Shown here: in pieces, positions 45,405 through 54,223 of the stretch
Layout of the letters: every line of letters begins with the position of its first letter
Numbering within the stretch: the first letter of the stretch is position 1
DNA from: Caldithrix sp.
GTDB lineage: Bacteria > Calditrichota > Calditrichia > Calditrichales > Calditrichaceae
Direction of reading: 5' to 3'
DNA: 64,000 nt
Assembly (NCBI GenBank): GCA_020720405.1
Contig: DYOS01000003.1
Span: forward strand, 1 to 64,000
Made by a program: the position numbers and the translations under genes
The notes under the pieces: model-generated
The model's input: only the letters and a program-made list of their open reading frames with translations
Database searches by the model: none
What the model was told of the DNA's origin: nothing

Positions 45405-45923
45405 CTATTCCGGAGGATTATGGTTACCCATATCGACCATAACCCGCCACTGATTCTGGTCATCTTTTTTCCAGATATTCAGGTATTTACCGCGCCGGAC
45501 CAGGATTTTGTAGCCATATTGTTTTGCGCTTAAAGTATAAAAGCCCCAGGTATAGCCCATATCGCCCGACCCGGACACTTCCGCACTTTGCGGCTCCCAT
45601 TTTAGCTCAAAATCCGCATCAGCCGGCAGCATATCATTGTAAATACTATCCCTGGTGAAGATCGGCAGTCCGCCATGCGGCAACTGTAAGGCTTCGGGCA
45701 GCAGGTAGGAATGGAAGGCCTCAGCGGCACCTTTTTCGACAGACAGGGCCGAAAACTCACGGTCGGTGGCAAGTAACTTTTCGGCTTCATCAGGCCGGCC
45801 GGCTTCAGAGTGACAGGATGTTGTGCTAATCATAAGTACGAATCCCAAAATAATAAAACTCATCAGACGATTTTTACGGTTCCTGAATCGACTATTGGGC
45901 TCATTCGGTATTTTTAATTTCAT
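45405..45923 (-). CDS. Small NTF2-like (DUF4440/SnoaL-type) lipoprotein
   Basis: This 172-residue protein starts at the ATG at 45923, with AGGAG 8 nt upstream; a shorter start at 45863 is possible. The hydrophobic segment SFIILGFVLMISTTSC ends in a lipobox-like cysteine. After it, AEKLLATDREFSALSVEKGA, then AFHSYLLPEAL and DMGYTWGFYTL with NIWKKDDQNQWRVMVDMG, matches the DUF4440/SnoaL pattern. Such domains bind small ligands; no catalytic role can be told. It stands alone between the ABC importer and the glycan operon and may have its own promoter (46122-46150). Confidence 0.75.
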   Translation of the reverse strand: MKLKIPNEPNSRFRNRKNRLMSFIILGFVLMISTTSCHSEAGRPDEAEKLLATDREFSALSVEKGAAEAFHSYLLPEALQLPHGGLPIFTRDSIYNDMLPADADFELKWEPQSAEVSGSGDMGYTWGFYTLSAKQYGYKILVRRGKYLNIWKKDDQNQWRVMVDMGNHNPPE

Positions 45924-46121
45924 CACTCCTGCTCCTGTGTTTGCCACAAATGTGCAAATTGGTAAAAGTACCATTTTGCATCGGCCTTAATTTTGGGCTT
46001 TAATAAGTAAAATTTGGACAATGGTTGAGAATATCATCTATCAAAATTATTAAAACAGCTTTCATGATCAATAATTCCAGACCTGGCAAATCCACAGGGA
46101 TTCTATTGAATACCGGCATTG

Positions 46122-46150
46122 TTTTTAAACAGACCGGGTAAATTAGTCAA
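46122..46150 (-). promoter_or_regulatory. Possible promoter of the NTF2-like lipoprotein gene
   Basis: TTGACT (46145-46150), 17 nt, TAAAAA (46122-46127) on the minus strand. The -35 is good and the -10 weak (4/6). It would give a leader of about 190 nt. The rest of the gene-free stretch 45924-46188 shows nothing else clear. Confidence 0.35.
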
Positions 46151-46188
46151 TCGCTCAGATAGATGCCATTGCCGGGACAGACCTGCCT

Positions 46189-47208
46189 TCAGGGCAGGAT
46201 GGTGGAAAGACTTAGTGATGTAGTATCAATAGAATTACAGAAGGTCGAATCTAAAAGCCCGGTCATAGAATATTCTGCGGAAAGCAAACCGGATTTTATC
46301 ATTTCGTCAATCAGGACATTCAGGTCAGCCGCTGTGGGTTGGAAGTGATCAAAATCCAGACGCAGGGCAAGCTGTTCGAAGCCATCCTTTATAGACAACG
46401 GATCGCGATGCCAGAAAGCGGACAAAACTTTACCTGCCGCTTCCGGATTGTGTTCAGCCCAATAACCGGCCCGGACCATGCCATGAATAATTTTTCTGAG
46501 CAGATCGGGCTCTTGTTCAATCAATTCCGGCCGGACGATGAGCATATTGGTTATAAATCCTGGCCAATCGGTTTCCAAAGCGGCAAACAGGCTGGCCTCC
46601 CCGGTAACGATGCTTTGCCGGGCGAATGGTTCACCTACACAATAGGCATCTATTGCCCCCTGCTGCAAAGCTACCGCCATATCCGGTGGTTGCAGTTCCA
46701 CGATATGTAAAAACGATTCCGGTAATTCAGCCCGGCGGAGTAAGCGTTGCAGATAAAGATAATGACCCGAAAAACGCAGCGGTACTGCCACCGTCTTACC
46801 CGCCAGGTCGCGGATATCCTGAATTTGCCCGACCGATTGGACCACAAAAGACGACTCATTGCGAATCCCCATATAGACTACCCGCAGCGGGGTACCCTGC
46901 GTTTTCATAACTATCGCCAACGGGGCAATAATAAATGCTGCCTGAATATGATTATGTTTATACGATTCAGCCATTTCGGCAAAAGATGAGAATTGAAGGG
47001 CTTCAATATGTATATCCTGGCCGGAACGGCTGAGGTGATCCAGAATCGGAATGGCCAGGCTGCAGTAAACTGGCATATAACCGATCCGGAATACCCGGGA
47101 AGCCTCATTTTTGGGATTAAGCTTTACATGGAGTACTGTAATTAAGACCAGCCAAAGCAGGGCTGCTAAAAATATCTTCGTGGGTACCGCCGGCAGTCTA
47201 TAGTGCAT
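46189..47208 (-). CDS. ABC-transporter substrate-binding protein (NrtA/SsuA/TauA type), membrane-anchored
   Basis: This 339-residue protein is of the NMT1/NrtA group: FRIGYMPVYCSLAIPILDHL, then AAFIIAPLAIVMKTQGTPLR, DLAGKTVAVPLRFSGHYLYL, GAIDAYCVGEPFARQSIVTG and GYWAEHNPEAAGKVLSAFW. The N-terminal hydrophobic helix (IFLAALLWLVLITVLHV) has neither a lipobox nor a clear cleavage site, so it may stay as an anchor. I use ATG 47208 because AGGTG lies just upstream; it overlaps the ATPase gene by 11 nt. Substrate is unknown; nitrate, sulfonates, taurine and thiamine precursors are all possible. Confidence 0.85.
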   Translation of the reverse strand: MHYRLPAVPTKIFLAALLWLVLITVLHVKLNPKNEASRVFRIGYMPVYCSLAIPILDHLSRSGQDIHIEALQFSSFAEMAESYKHNHIQAAFIIAPLAIVMKTQGTPLRVVYMGIRNESSFVVQSVGQIQDIRDLAGKTVAVPLRFSGHYLYLQRLLRRAELPESFLHIVELQPPDMAVALQQGAIDAYCVGEPFARQSIVTGEASLFAALETDWPGFITNMLIVRPELIEQEPDLLRKIIHGMVRAGYWAEHNPEAAGKVLSAFWHRDPLSIKDGFEQLALRLDFDHFQPTAADLNVLIDEMIKSGLLSAEYSMTGLLDSTFCNSIDTTSLSLSTILP

Positions 47209-47995
47209 AATGCACACCTAAATGATAATAAATTTCCTTGCGGATTTGAGCAAGATTTCCATCATTAAGATCCCTTGGATGCGACGCCTGCAGATGGATA
47301 TTATAACGCAACTCGGCAGGACGGGAGCCGAGAACAATAATATGATCCGCCAATTGCAACGCCTCATCGATATCATGAGTTACCAGAATTATTGTTTTGC
47401 GGATATAAAGATGAAGGTTTAATAACTCTTCGCGCATTTTAAGACGGGTCAGATGATCTAAGCCTGAGAAAGGCTCATCCAAAAACAAAATTTCGGGTTT
47501 TAGAATAAGTGCCCTGGCCAGTTCTGCCCGCTGGCGCATCCCACCGGAAAGTTCATGGGGATAAAGCTGGCCAAAGCCTTGTAATTCAACCATTTCCAAA
47601 TGATTCTCAATCAATAACCGGCGTGCCTCAAGGTCATTAATCTGACGAACACCAAGACCAATATTTTCTTCCACCGTCAGCCAGGGCAATAGTCCACCCT
47701 CCTGGTAGACGAAAATATAATCCGGACGCGGAGCGGTAACTTTTTTGTCCATTATCAGGATTTCCCCGCTGGTTGGGGCTATAAAACCAGCCATCACACG
47801 CAGCAAGGTAGATTTTCCGGACCCGGATGGTCCCAGAATGACAACCAGGTTACCTGTCAGGATTTCCAGATTCAGACCCTGAAACACCCAATGGGCTTCG
47901 CCCTGACTCAGCACTGGATGTTCGTTATCGCGCAGACGCTGGCGCCGTTCGACAAAAGAAATACCCAGTTCTCTGATTTCAATTTTATTTGGCAC
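47198..47995 (-). CDS. ABC-transporter ATPase (SsuB/TauB/NrtC type)
   Basis: This 265-residue subunit hydrolyses ATP to drive the importer. It has VILGPSGSGKSTLLRVMAGF (Walker A), the Q-loop in FVYQEGGLLPWLTVEEN, LSGGMRQRAELARALI (signature) and EILFLDEPFSGLDHLTR (Walker B), then the switch histidine in LVTHDIDEALQLAD. I start it at GTG 47995, which overlaps the permease stop by 11 nt and gives a normal N-terminus; the frame to 48028 adds residues with no family match. Genes on both sides belong to the same importer. Confidence 0.92.
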   Translation of the reverse strand: MPNKIEIRELGISFVERRQRLRDNEHPVLSQGEAHWVFQGLNLEILTGNLVVILGPSGSGKSTLLRVMAGFIAPTSGEILIMDKKVTAPRPDYIFVYQEGGLLPWLTVEENIGLGVRQINDLEARRLLIENHLEMVELQGFGQLYPHELSGGMRQRAELARALILKPEILFLDEPFSGLDHLTRLKMREELLNLHLYIRKTIILVTHDIDEALQLADHIIVLGSRPAELRYNIHLQASHPRDLNDGNLAQIRKEIYYHLGVHYAL

Positions 47996-48740
47996 TAATT
48001 TTCCACTCCAGCAGACGGATACGTTCAATGCGTAATACGAGATGATCGAGAGCCAGGCCGATTAAGCCAATTACGATCATTGCCGCAATTACCAGATCAA
48101 GTCGCAAAGTATTTCGCGCCTCAATAATCAGGTAGCCAAGACCGGTCTTTACAGCAATCATTTCGGCCGCTACAACAACCAGCCAGCTCACACCCAGGGC
48201 AACCCTTATTGCCGTAACAATTTCTGGCAGAATCGCCGGGATAATTATATAACGCAGTTTATCTTTTAAATTAAAATTCAGATTGGCAGCGATCTGGAAA
48301 TAAATTGGCCGGATTTGCTGTACCGCTTTTATCACCGGAAGGAGCAGCGGAAAGAATGAGGCGATAAAAATCAGGAAAATGGCCGGAGGTTCACCGATAC
48401 CGAACCAGGTAATAGCCAGCGGAATCCAGGCCAAGGGTGAAATCGGACGTAGAAATTGAACCAGACCATTTATGGTTTTTTCGCCGGCCGGCCACCTGCC
48501 CAGAAGAATGCCCAGGGGAATGGCCGTGCTGAAAGCCAGGTAAAAACCGCAGGTAACCCGGAACAGACTGGCCACAGTGTGTTTAAGCAAACTACCATCT
48601 AAGATCATCCCGGCCAAACCGTTAATCACCAGAACCGGAGAAGGCATTGTGCCGGTTTTTGAAGCGGCTCCCTGCCAGATTAACAATATGCCGGCCAGAA
48701 TCATTATCCGGACGAGTATTATCTGTTTTTTTTTTGTCAT
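47985..48740 (-). CDS. ABC-transporter permease (SsuC/TauC/NrtB type)
   Basis: This 251-residue permease has about six membrane helices. It has the cytoplasmic EAA-like loop in AANLNFNLKDKLRYIIIPAILPEIVTAI cut around residues 150-175, followed by ALGVSWLVVVAAEMIAVKTG, typical of the nitrate/sulfonate/taurine importer group. The gene starts 28 nt after the ParA stop, so the importer may be transcribed with the chemosensory genes. Confidence 0.92.
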   Translation of the reverse strand: MTKKKQIILVRIMILAGILLIWQGAASKTGTMPSPVLVINGLAGMILDGSLLKHTVASLFRVTCGFYLAFSTAIPLGILLGRWPAGEKTINGLVQFLRPISPLAWIPLAITWFGIGEPPAIFLIFIASFFPLLLPVIKAVQQIRPIYFQIAANLNFNLKDKLRYIIIPAILPEIVTAIRVALGVSWLVVVAAEMIAVKTGLGYLIIEARNTLRLDLVIAAMIVIGLIGLALDHLVLRIERIRLLEWKISAK

Positions 48741-48768
48741 GAGTAACTGGTATCCAACGGAAAATTAT

Positions 48769-49548
48769 TTAACTCTCACCGTTCCTGCCCAGTACCTCAA
48801 GGGCCAAATTCAGGTAGGCTCTGGCACCTTGATCCGTGATGTTAACCAGAGCAGCCGGTTTCTCAAGAAAGGCGGCATAACCAAGGGCTGAGTTTTTTGG
48901 AATAATAGTTTTAAAAAGCAGGCTGCCGAAGGCGATCCGGGCTTCTTGCTGCACCCGCTCCGAAACCCTGGTTCCCTTCTCAAAAAAGTTCAGTAGAATT
49001 CCTTCGATCCGCAGGTCGGGGTTCACCGTCTGCCGCAGTTGCCGTATTATCCGCATTAGACGCCCAACGGCTTTTAGTGCAAAATGGCCGCACTGTAACG
49101 GAATAATAACCGAGTGGCTGGCCAGCAGAGCGCCAATAGTCAGATCGCTCAACGCTGGCGGGCTATCTATTATAATAAAATCGTATGGCTCATTGAGTTC
49201 AGTCAGACCCAGCAATTCTTTTTTTAATAAATTGCGGTTCTTAGCCAGATCGGCCAGCATGGTCTCATGATCACTGGTCCAGACATTACAGGGTACAATA
49301 TCAAGACCATTAAGACCGGTTGAATGTATAGCTGATTTAAGATCAGCGGTTCCACTAAATATATCCAGCACACCACATTTGATTTTGTCCCTGGTCAGAC
49401 CAAGCCCGGTACTGACCGCACCATCGGGATCGATATCAACAAGAAGGACTTTTCTGGCATAAATGGCCAGACTGGCCCCGAGATTTATGGTAGTCGTCGT
49501 TTTACCGACGCCGCCTTTGGGATTGGTGATGGTTATAATTCTGCTCAT
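48769..49548 (-). CDS. Orphan ParA/MinD-type ATPase linked to the chemosensory genes
   Basis: This 259-residue ATPase has the deviant Walker A of ParA/MinD (NPKGGVGKTTTTINLG), the switch region VLLVDIDPDGAVSTGLGL and FIIIDSPPALSDLTIGALLA. No parB gene adjoins it. It lies 32 nt after cheA. In Vibrio and Pseudomonas a ParA homologue in the chemotaxis operon (ParC/PpfA) positions the receptor array; the location suggests the same here, though no ParP-like gene was seen. Ordinary chromosome partition cannot be excluded. There is no clear Shine-Dalgarno before its ATG. Confidence 0.85.
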   Translation of the reverse strand: MSRIITITNPKGGVGKTTTTINLGASLAIYARKVLLVDIDPDGAVSTGLGLTRDKIKCGVLDIFSGTADLKSAIHSTGLNGLDIVPCNVWTSDHETMLADLAKNRNLLKKELLGLTELNEPYDFIIIDSPPALSDLTIGALLASHSVIIPLQCGHFALKAVGRLMRIIRQLRQTVNPDLRIEGILLNFFEKGTRVSERVQQEARIAFGSLLFKTIIPKNSALGYAAFLEKPAALVNITDQGARAYLNLALEVLGRNGES

Positions 49549-49580
49549 GTGATTTCAGACGATCCCTTCGGGCAAAATAA

Positions 49581-52500
49581 TTATTCTTCACCAAAGGCCG
49601 GTGTAATATTGATTAGCCGGCGGATACGTTTTTCTTCTTCCAGAACAGAAGAAATCAGGGAAGGAACATCAACGATCAAAGCTATGTCACCTCCACCCAG
49701 AATTGCGGCACCGCTGATTCCTTCAACCGCAACCACCTCATCTTCAAAAGATTTTATAACAATATCATGCTGGCCAACAAGTTTATTAACGAGCAACCCG
49801 ATTTCGTCACCACCCGACGAAACCACAACCATAAAAATATCACTGCTACTGCAGACCGGAACCGCATTAAATAATTCACCCAGGTCCAGTACCGAAATGA
49901 TTTTACTCCGATAATAAAAAACTGCATGGCCTTCAATGGAATCCAGGTGTTCAGGTTTAACTTTTATGGCCTCTATAACGGAGCTTAGCGGAATGGCCAG
50001 ATGATTATTCTGTACTTTTACAAGGAGAGCCTGAATGATGGCCAGTGTAAGGGGAATCTGAATCGTAAACCGGGTACCACGGGCGGGTTGCGAAGTGACA
50101 AGAATCTGTCCGCTCAAACGATCAATATTCCGTTTGACGACATCCAGACCGACACCCCGGCCCGAGAGGTTGCTTACTTTTTCTACCGTTGAAAAACCAG
50201 GCTGAAACAGGAGACCATAAATCTCTGACTCTTTCATGATATTCACGTAATCCTGGTTTAACAGATTTAGTTCAACCGCTTTGCGGATTACTTTTTCTTT
50301 ATCGATGCCACGACCATCGTCTTCCACTACGATATTAATTTTGCCACTTTCATGAAAAGCCCTGATTGACAATTTACCGGCTTCAGGCTTTCCTGCCAAA
50401 AGCCGTTCATGTGCACTTTCCAAACCGTGATCAATAGCATTCCGAATCAGATGCATCAGCGGATCAAGCATTTTCTCAATAACTGACTTATCAAGCTCAG
50501 TTTCCTCACCTATCATTACCAGCTCAGTTTCCTTTCCCGCTTCCTGGGAAATTTCCCTGACCATCCGTGGAAACCGGTTAAACAAGCTGCTGACCGGAAG
50601 CATGCGGATGCGCATCACCCCTTCCTGCAATTGGTTGGTAATGCGGATTAATTGGTTGGCGGTGCTGTCCATCTTTAATACAAATTCTTTCAGATGATGC
50701 TCAGCCACCGGGTTACGGTTTTCAAGATTCTTAAAAAAGCCGAACATGGAACGTAAATCCGCCGAAAGTTGATCTATCATCGAACGATTAACGACCAATT
50801 CTCCAACCAAAGACATCAGGTCTTCAATTTTTCCCACATCGACCCGCAAAGTTTTCTGCGGCACCATGGAGAGGTCAGCTTTGGCAGATGGCGTTTCCGG
50901 GAGGGGCATGTCAGGCGGCGGCTCAGTAATTATTTGCCTTTCAACCATGCCGGGAGCATTAATGGCAATTTCTTCCGGCTTTTTCTCCGCAGGTAAATCT
51001 GTAAAGATCAGACTCAGATCAAAATCATCAGCAGGTGCTGCTTTAGTTTTGGTTTCCGAATGGTCCGGGATGAGCTGTACAGGAAGACGTAAATATTTAT
51101 TCCAATCAAAACCTGTTGCACCGGGGATACTTTTTAAATCATCACAAAGCCTATGAATAAATCTTATTAAAACCGATTGAACCTCGGGTGTCTGAAAATC
51201 GGTTCCGATACTGACCGTCTCGAGCATATTCTCAACTTCACCAAGATGATTTAGAATAGAATCATAATTCATATAATTGGCCGAGCTATTTATCTGCTCG
51301 GTCAAATCGCGCAGAATTTCAGGAAGCTCATCCTGTATTATCCCTGCCTGAAGATCATTGGCAATACGGTATAATTGATCAAGGTAGCCGATATAATTTT
51401 CCATAAAAATACGCAGAAGCTCGGCATCTTCATTAACAAAATCGGGACTAACCGCTTTGGTTTCGGGCAGGGATTTTTTCGTCAGTTTATCCATTTTGTG
51501 GGCAAACCATGTATCAACCAGAAGGTTCAGGCGGGAAATACCACGCTGTAACTGACTGATATCCTGGCTGGAAAAAACAATTTTACCGGAAACAGCTATT
51601 TGCTGCTCCTTAACCAGGTCAATAACCCAGTCAATATCCATATAAATTGCCGACTGGCTTATTTTTTCGAGTTCCGCTAAAAATTTAACCCGCCCGCTTT
51701 CATTTTCCAGATCGGGCAGCAGCAACTCCAGGTTTTTTATATTGAACTGCAATGATTCAATAAAAATATGGGTTAGATTATGGTCATAGTCATCAAATAC
51801 AGCTCTTTTTTCTGCTTCAGTCAGCATAAAAGAAGATTCAGACCCGGCCTGACCTTCGCCGCTGCCTGATAGCCAGTTTTGAAGAGAATTGAACCAGGCA
51901 ATTATTTTTTCTTTATCCGGCTGATCATTACAAATGACATGCAAGCCCTGCTCAAACTTTTTTAATTCCTTCCAGATGGAATCAAAGCCCTGGTATTCAG
52001 CGATAATAAGCAATTGATTGAAACTGTCCCTTATCTCTTCCAGGTTTTTTAATGACAGTTTTTTCGATCTGATGCGTTGGTCAATTTTTTTAAGCAAAGC
52101 CTGAATGGATTCAGCCGCCAGGCCGGAAAATTCATAAAGCAGAGTACCAGGTTGTTCCTTACTTTCAGCTTGCACTATTACTGCTTGCTGCTGATTGACT
52201 GCGGATGCATCAGGAATAACTGACGGGATGAAGGGTTGCTCGCGTAACAGATTAAATTGCTGGACCAATCGATCGGTTGAAATAGTGCAGGAACCCTGCT
52301 CCTCGTATTGTTTCAGAATAGCCTTGATCTGATCTATCCCGGCGAAGATAGCATCATATATGGCCCGGCTGAATTGCTTCTGGTTTTTACGAATAGGGCT
52401 GAGCAGCTCTTCAACGGCATGGGTCAGATTGTAAATCGGGCTTAGCCCCAGATAACCGGAACTGCCCTTGATACTGTGAAAAGCCGCGAAGATATTATTG

Positions 52501-52613
52501 ATCAGTTCTTTATTCTGCTGATCTTTTTCCAGATTTACCAGATCGGGTTCTATCAGATCAATATGTTCGCGGGTTTCACTGATAAACTCGGGAAGCAAAG
52601 ACTGGTCAATCAT
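49581..52613 (-). CDS. cheA: Chemotaxis histidine kinase CheA with one active and extra degenerate Hpt-like domains
   Basis: CheA autophosphorylates under receptor control and passes the phosphate to response regulators. At 1010 residues it is much longer than the usual 650-700. The N-terminal Hpt has the phospho-histidine H46 in AAFHSIKGSSGYLGL. Three further helical segments (about 160-230, 265-335 and 395-465) follow the same spacing but lack the histidine, for example LTEQINSSANYMNYDSILNH. No CheY-binding P2 domain is seen. The dimerisation domain is 588-690, the kinase N, G1 and G2 boxes are HLIRNAIDHGLE (721-732), VEDDGRGID (763-771) and SGRGVGLDVVK (817-827), and a CheW domain occupies 855-990. 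It overlaps the PilZ gene by ATGA. Confidence 0.95.
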   Translation of the reverse strand: MIDQSLLPEFISETREHIDLIEPDLVNLEKDQQNKELINNIFAAFHSIKGSSGYLGLSPIYNLTHAVEELLSPIRKNQKQFSRAIYDAIFAGIDQIKAILKQYEEQGSCTISTDRLVQQFNLLREQPFIPSVIPDASAVNQQQAVIVQAESKEQPGTLLYEFSGLAAESIQALLKKIDQRIRSKKLSLKNLEEIRDSFNQLLIIAEYQGFDSIWKELKKFEQGLHVICNDQPDKEKIIAWFNSLQNWLSGSGEGQAGSESSFMLTEAEKRAVFDDYDHNLTHIFIESLQFNIKNLELLLPDLENESGRVKFLAELEKISQSAIYMDIDWVIDLVKEQQIAVSGKIVFSSQDISQLQRGISRLNLLVDTWFAHKMDKLTKKSLPETKAVSPDFVNEDAELLRIFMENYIGYLDQLYRIANDLQAGIIQDELPEILRDLTEQINSSANYMNYDSILNHLGEVENMLETVSIGTDFQTPEVQSVLIRFIHRLCDDLKSIPGATGFDWNKYLRLPVQLIPDHSETKTKAAPADDFDLSLIFTDLPAEKKPEEIAINAPGMVERQIITEPPPDMPLPETPSAKADLSMVPQKTLRVDVGKIEDLMSLVGELVVNRSMIDQLSADLRSMFGFFKNLENRNPVAEHHLKEFVLKMDSTANQLIRITNQLQEGVMRIRMLPVSSLFNRFPRMVREISQEAGKETELVMIGEETELDKSVIEKMLDPLMHLIRNAIDHGLESAHERLLAGKPEAGKLSIRAFHESGKINIVVEDDGRGIDKEKVIRKAVELNLLNQDYVNIMKESEIYGLLFQPGFSTVEKVSNLSGRGVGLDVVKRNIDRLSGQILVTSQPARGTRFTIQIPLTLAIIQALLVKVQNNHLAIPLSSVIEAIKVKPEHLDSIEGHAVFYYRSKIISVLDLGELFNAVPVCSSSDIFMVVVSSGGDEIGLLVNKLVGQHDIVIKSFEDEVVAVEGISGAAILGGGDIALIVDVPSLISSVLEEEKRIRRLINITPAFGEE

Positions 52614-53005
52614 ACTTCATCCTTTTTGATTTGGATAAACCGCTTCAAGGCTGCCAATGCTTCGGCATCGATACTGGAGAAATGTAAACCGGTTTCATAA
52701 ACACCGTGGCTTTTGCGATTACAGTAGCGGACAATACCAACGGCATTAATTTCTGATGTATCCACTGTTTTGCCGGACATTACTCCACTGCGACGCGAGA
52801 TGAGCACCGGTAAAGAAAAATCCAATTGCAGGATATCCCCCGGCCTGTACTCAATACTGCTCTCGATGGAAACACCGCCCGTGCTGATATTGGCCGAAAG
52901 TGCTTCATTTTTCTTAAAAGCTGAACTTAAAGGAAACTGCACTTTCTGAAGCTCGACACGGATTGTATTCGGTAAACGGAAAAATTTCCTGTTATCATCT
53001 TTCAC
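52610..53005 (-). CDS. PilZ-domain protein of the chemosensory operon
   Basis: This 131-residue protein has the PilZ signatures for c-di-GMP: RKFFRLPNTIRVEL near the N-terminus and SANISTGGVSIES (the D/NxSxxG element) about 35 residues later. It ends HFSSIDAEALAALKRFIQIK. It should be a cytoplasmic c-di-GMP receptor that links second-messenger level to the chemosensory output; the link is inferred from gene order. It overlaps both neighbours by ATGA, the unknown gene upstream and cheA downstream, so its translation is tied to theirs. Confidence 0.88.
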   Translation of the reverse strand: MKDDNRKFFRLPNTIRVELQKVQFPLSSAFKKNEALSANISTGGVSIESSIEYRPGDILQLDFSLPVLISRRSGVMSGKTVDTSEINAVGIVRYCNRKSHGVYETGLHFSSIDAEALAALKRFIQIKKDEV

Positions 53006-53388
53006 TGTTGACCTCCGCGGGGCACCTGGTCTTTAAACGGGTTTGGGTGATCTTCCCCGGCTCCGATTCGCCGACCGTCATAAGAAACCTGAAAAAACTT
53101 TATCCGGTGCAGTGTCTGGTCAAAGGTGTTTAATTTTTGCAGCAACCGTACAATTTCCGGGTTATTTTCCGAACCGGCCATACTCATCAAGCCATTTCTT
53201 AATTCAAGATTAACAGCAGCCATATACAACAGCAATTCCTGATCATTGGCCTGCCAGTCTGAAAGCAGAGAGGTTAAACCGGCCAGATCACCCGCTTCAT
53301 CGGATGTCAGATCCACGGCCAGGTCGCCATGAATAATGCATTTTATTTTTTCCAGTAATTCTGACCATCGCCGGTCATCGATCTGCAT
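53002..53388 (-). CDS. Unknown helical protein in the chemosensory operon
   Basis: I do not recognise this 128-residue protein. It has no signal peptide or membrane helix and is mostly helical (RWSELLEKIKCIIHGDLAVD, then LLLYMAAVNLELRNGLMSM and RLLQKLNTFDQTLHRIKFFQ), with a proline-rich tail. It lies between hemerythrin (19 nt) and PilZ (4-nt overlap). A CheZ-like or adaptor role would fit its size and position, but I see no CheZ motif. The ATGA overlap with the PilZ gene suggests the two products act together. Confidence 0.65.
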   Translation of the reverse strand: MQIDDRRWSELLEKIKCIIHGDLAVDLTSDEAGDLAGLTSLLSDWQANDQELLLYMAAVNLELRNGLMSMAGSENNPEIVRLLQKLNTFDQTLHRIKFFQVSYDGRRIGAGEDHPNPFKDQVPRGGQQ

Positions 53389-53407
53389 AATAAATTTCTT
53401 TATCTTT

Positions 53408-53833
53408 TTATTCGGTTAACTTTTCCACCTGGCCTTTTTCAATCAGAAACTTCCCAAGTTTTTTATCAATCTTGCCAATATGATCCACCAGCCAGGTCAC
53501 CAGGAATGCTTGTAAGATTACCGCTAACGCGGCGCTTCCACCCTGCTCCTCCAACCGTTTACGGTAACCTAGAACAGCCTGGATAAAGTTCGTATGTTCT
53601 TCTTTATGCTGCGCATAACCAGGATAGCGATGAGTGGTCATTAATTTTTCCTCCATACTAAAATGGAGGGTTACATAATTTGCCAAAAAATCAAAAATCT
53701 TTAAAATATTTGGCTTTGAGCGATTTTCGCGCACGGCAACAAGTAAATCATTTATTTTCTCAAAGAGCTGACGATGCTGCATATCGATTGTTTTTTCACC
53801 GACATTATAAATGTCGTTCCATATCAAAGGCAT
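53408..53833 (-). CDS. Bacteriohemerythrin
   Basis: This 141-residue protein of the hemerythrin fold binds O2 or senses redox through a di-iron site. The ligands are in place: MPLIWNDIYNVGEKTIDMQH (first histidine), VTLHFSMEEKLM (His and Glu), YAQHKEEH (two His) and WLVDHIGKID (His and Asp). It lies in the chemosensory operon 13 nt before the next gene upstream in order, cheY. It may deliver or report oxygen to the system, which is inference; free hemerythrins can also be O2 stores. Confidence 0.93.
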   Translation of the reverse strand: MPLIWNDIYNVGEKTIDMQHRQLFEKINDLLVAVRENRSKPNILKIFDFLANYVTLHFSMEEKLMTTHRYPGYAQHKEEHTNFIQAVLGYRKRLEEQGGSAALAVILQAFLVTWLVDHIGKIDKKLGKFLIEKGQVEKLTE

Positions 53834-53846
53834 ACACTTCTCCTCT

Positions 53847-54200
53847 CTACCCTTTTTCTAATAACACGCCAAGCTGGTCCAGGTCATCTTTATGGATAAA
53901 ACCCCGCACACCCATGTCTAAGGCAGAAGTTTCATATTCGGATTCGCGCAGCATTGTTAAAATATAGATGACGGCATTTGGGTCCATTTGAAGAATTTCC
54001 CTGCTCGCGGTAAGCCCGTCTTTACCGCGCATGGTAATATCCATGGTAACCAATCCCGGCTTTAACCGGTTGTATAATTCAATGGCTTCTCCACCATCCC
54101 GGGCTTCCCCCAGTACGGTAAAACCAAGCGCTGTTAACTGCTCCTTAATCCGTTTTCGCATAAAGGTTGAATCATCAACCACTAATACGGTTTTGTTCAT
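53847..54200 (-). CDS. CheY-like single-domain response regulator
   Basis: This 117-residue receiver starts at ATG 54200 and reads MNKTVLVVDDSTFMRKRIKE. The phospho-acceptor lies in GLVTMDITMRGKDGL and the conserved lysine in GFIHKDDLDQL. Residues for the switch (YILTML) are present. It would be the diffusible output of CheA, though the motor or effector it binds is not in the window. It lies 23 nt after the receptor gene. Confidence 0.9.
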   Translation of the reverse strand: MNKTVLVVDDSTFMRKRIKEQLTALGFTVLGEARDGGEAIELYNRLKPGLVTMDITMRGKDGLTASREILQMDPNAVIYILTMLRESEYETSALDMGVRGFIHKDDLDQLGVLLEKG

Positions 54201-54223
54201 ACACACTCCACAAAACCTTTTAA

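Noticed and set aside
46182-46198. A 6-bp hairpin (CCTGCC/GGCAGG) at the end of the substrate-binding-protein gene
   Set aside because: It overlaps the stop codon and has no T-run on the minus strand, so it does not qualify as a terminator.
48769-49548. ParA as part of a plasmid or chromosome partition locus
   Set aside because: There is no parB-like gene or repeated centromere-like site nearby, and the gene is packed behind cheA, so the chemosensory reading is preferred.
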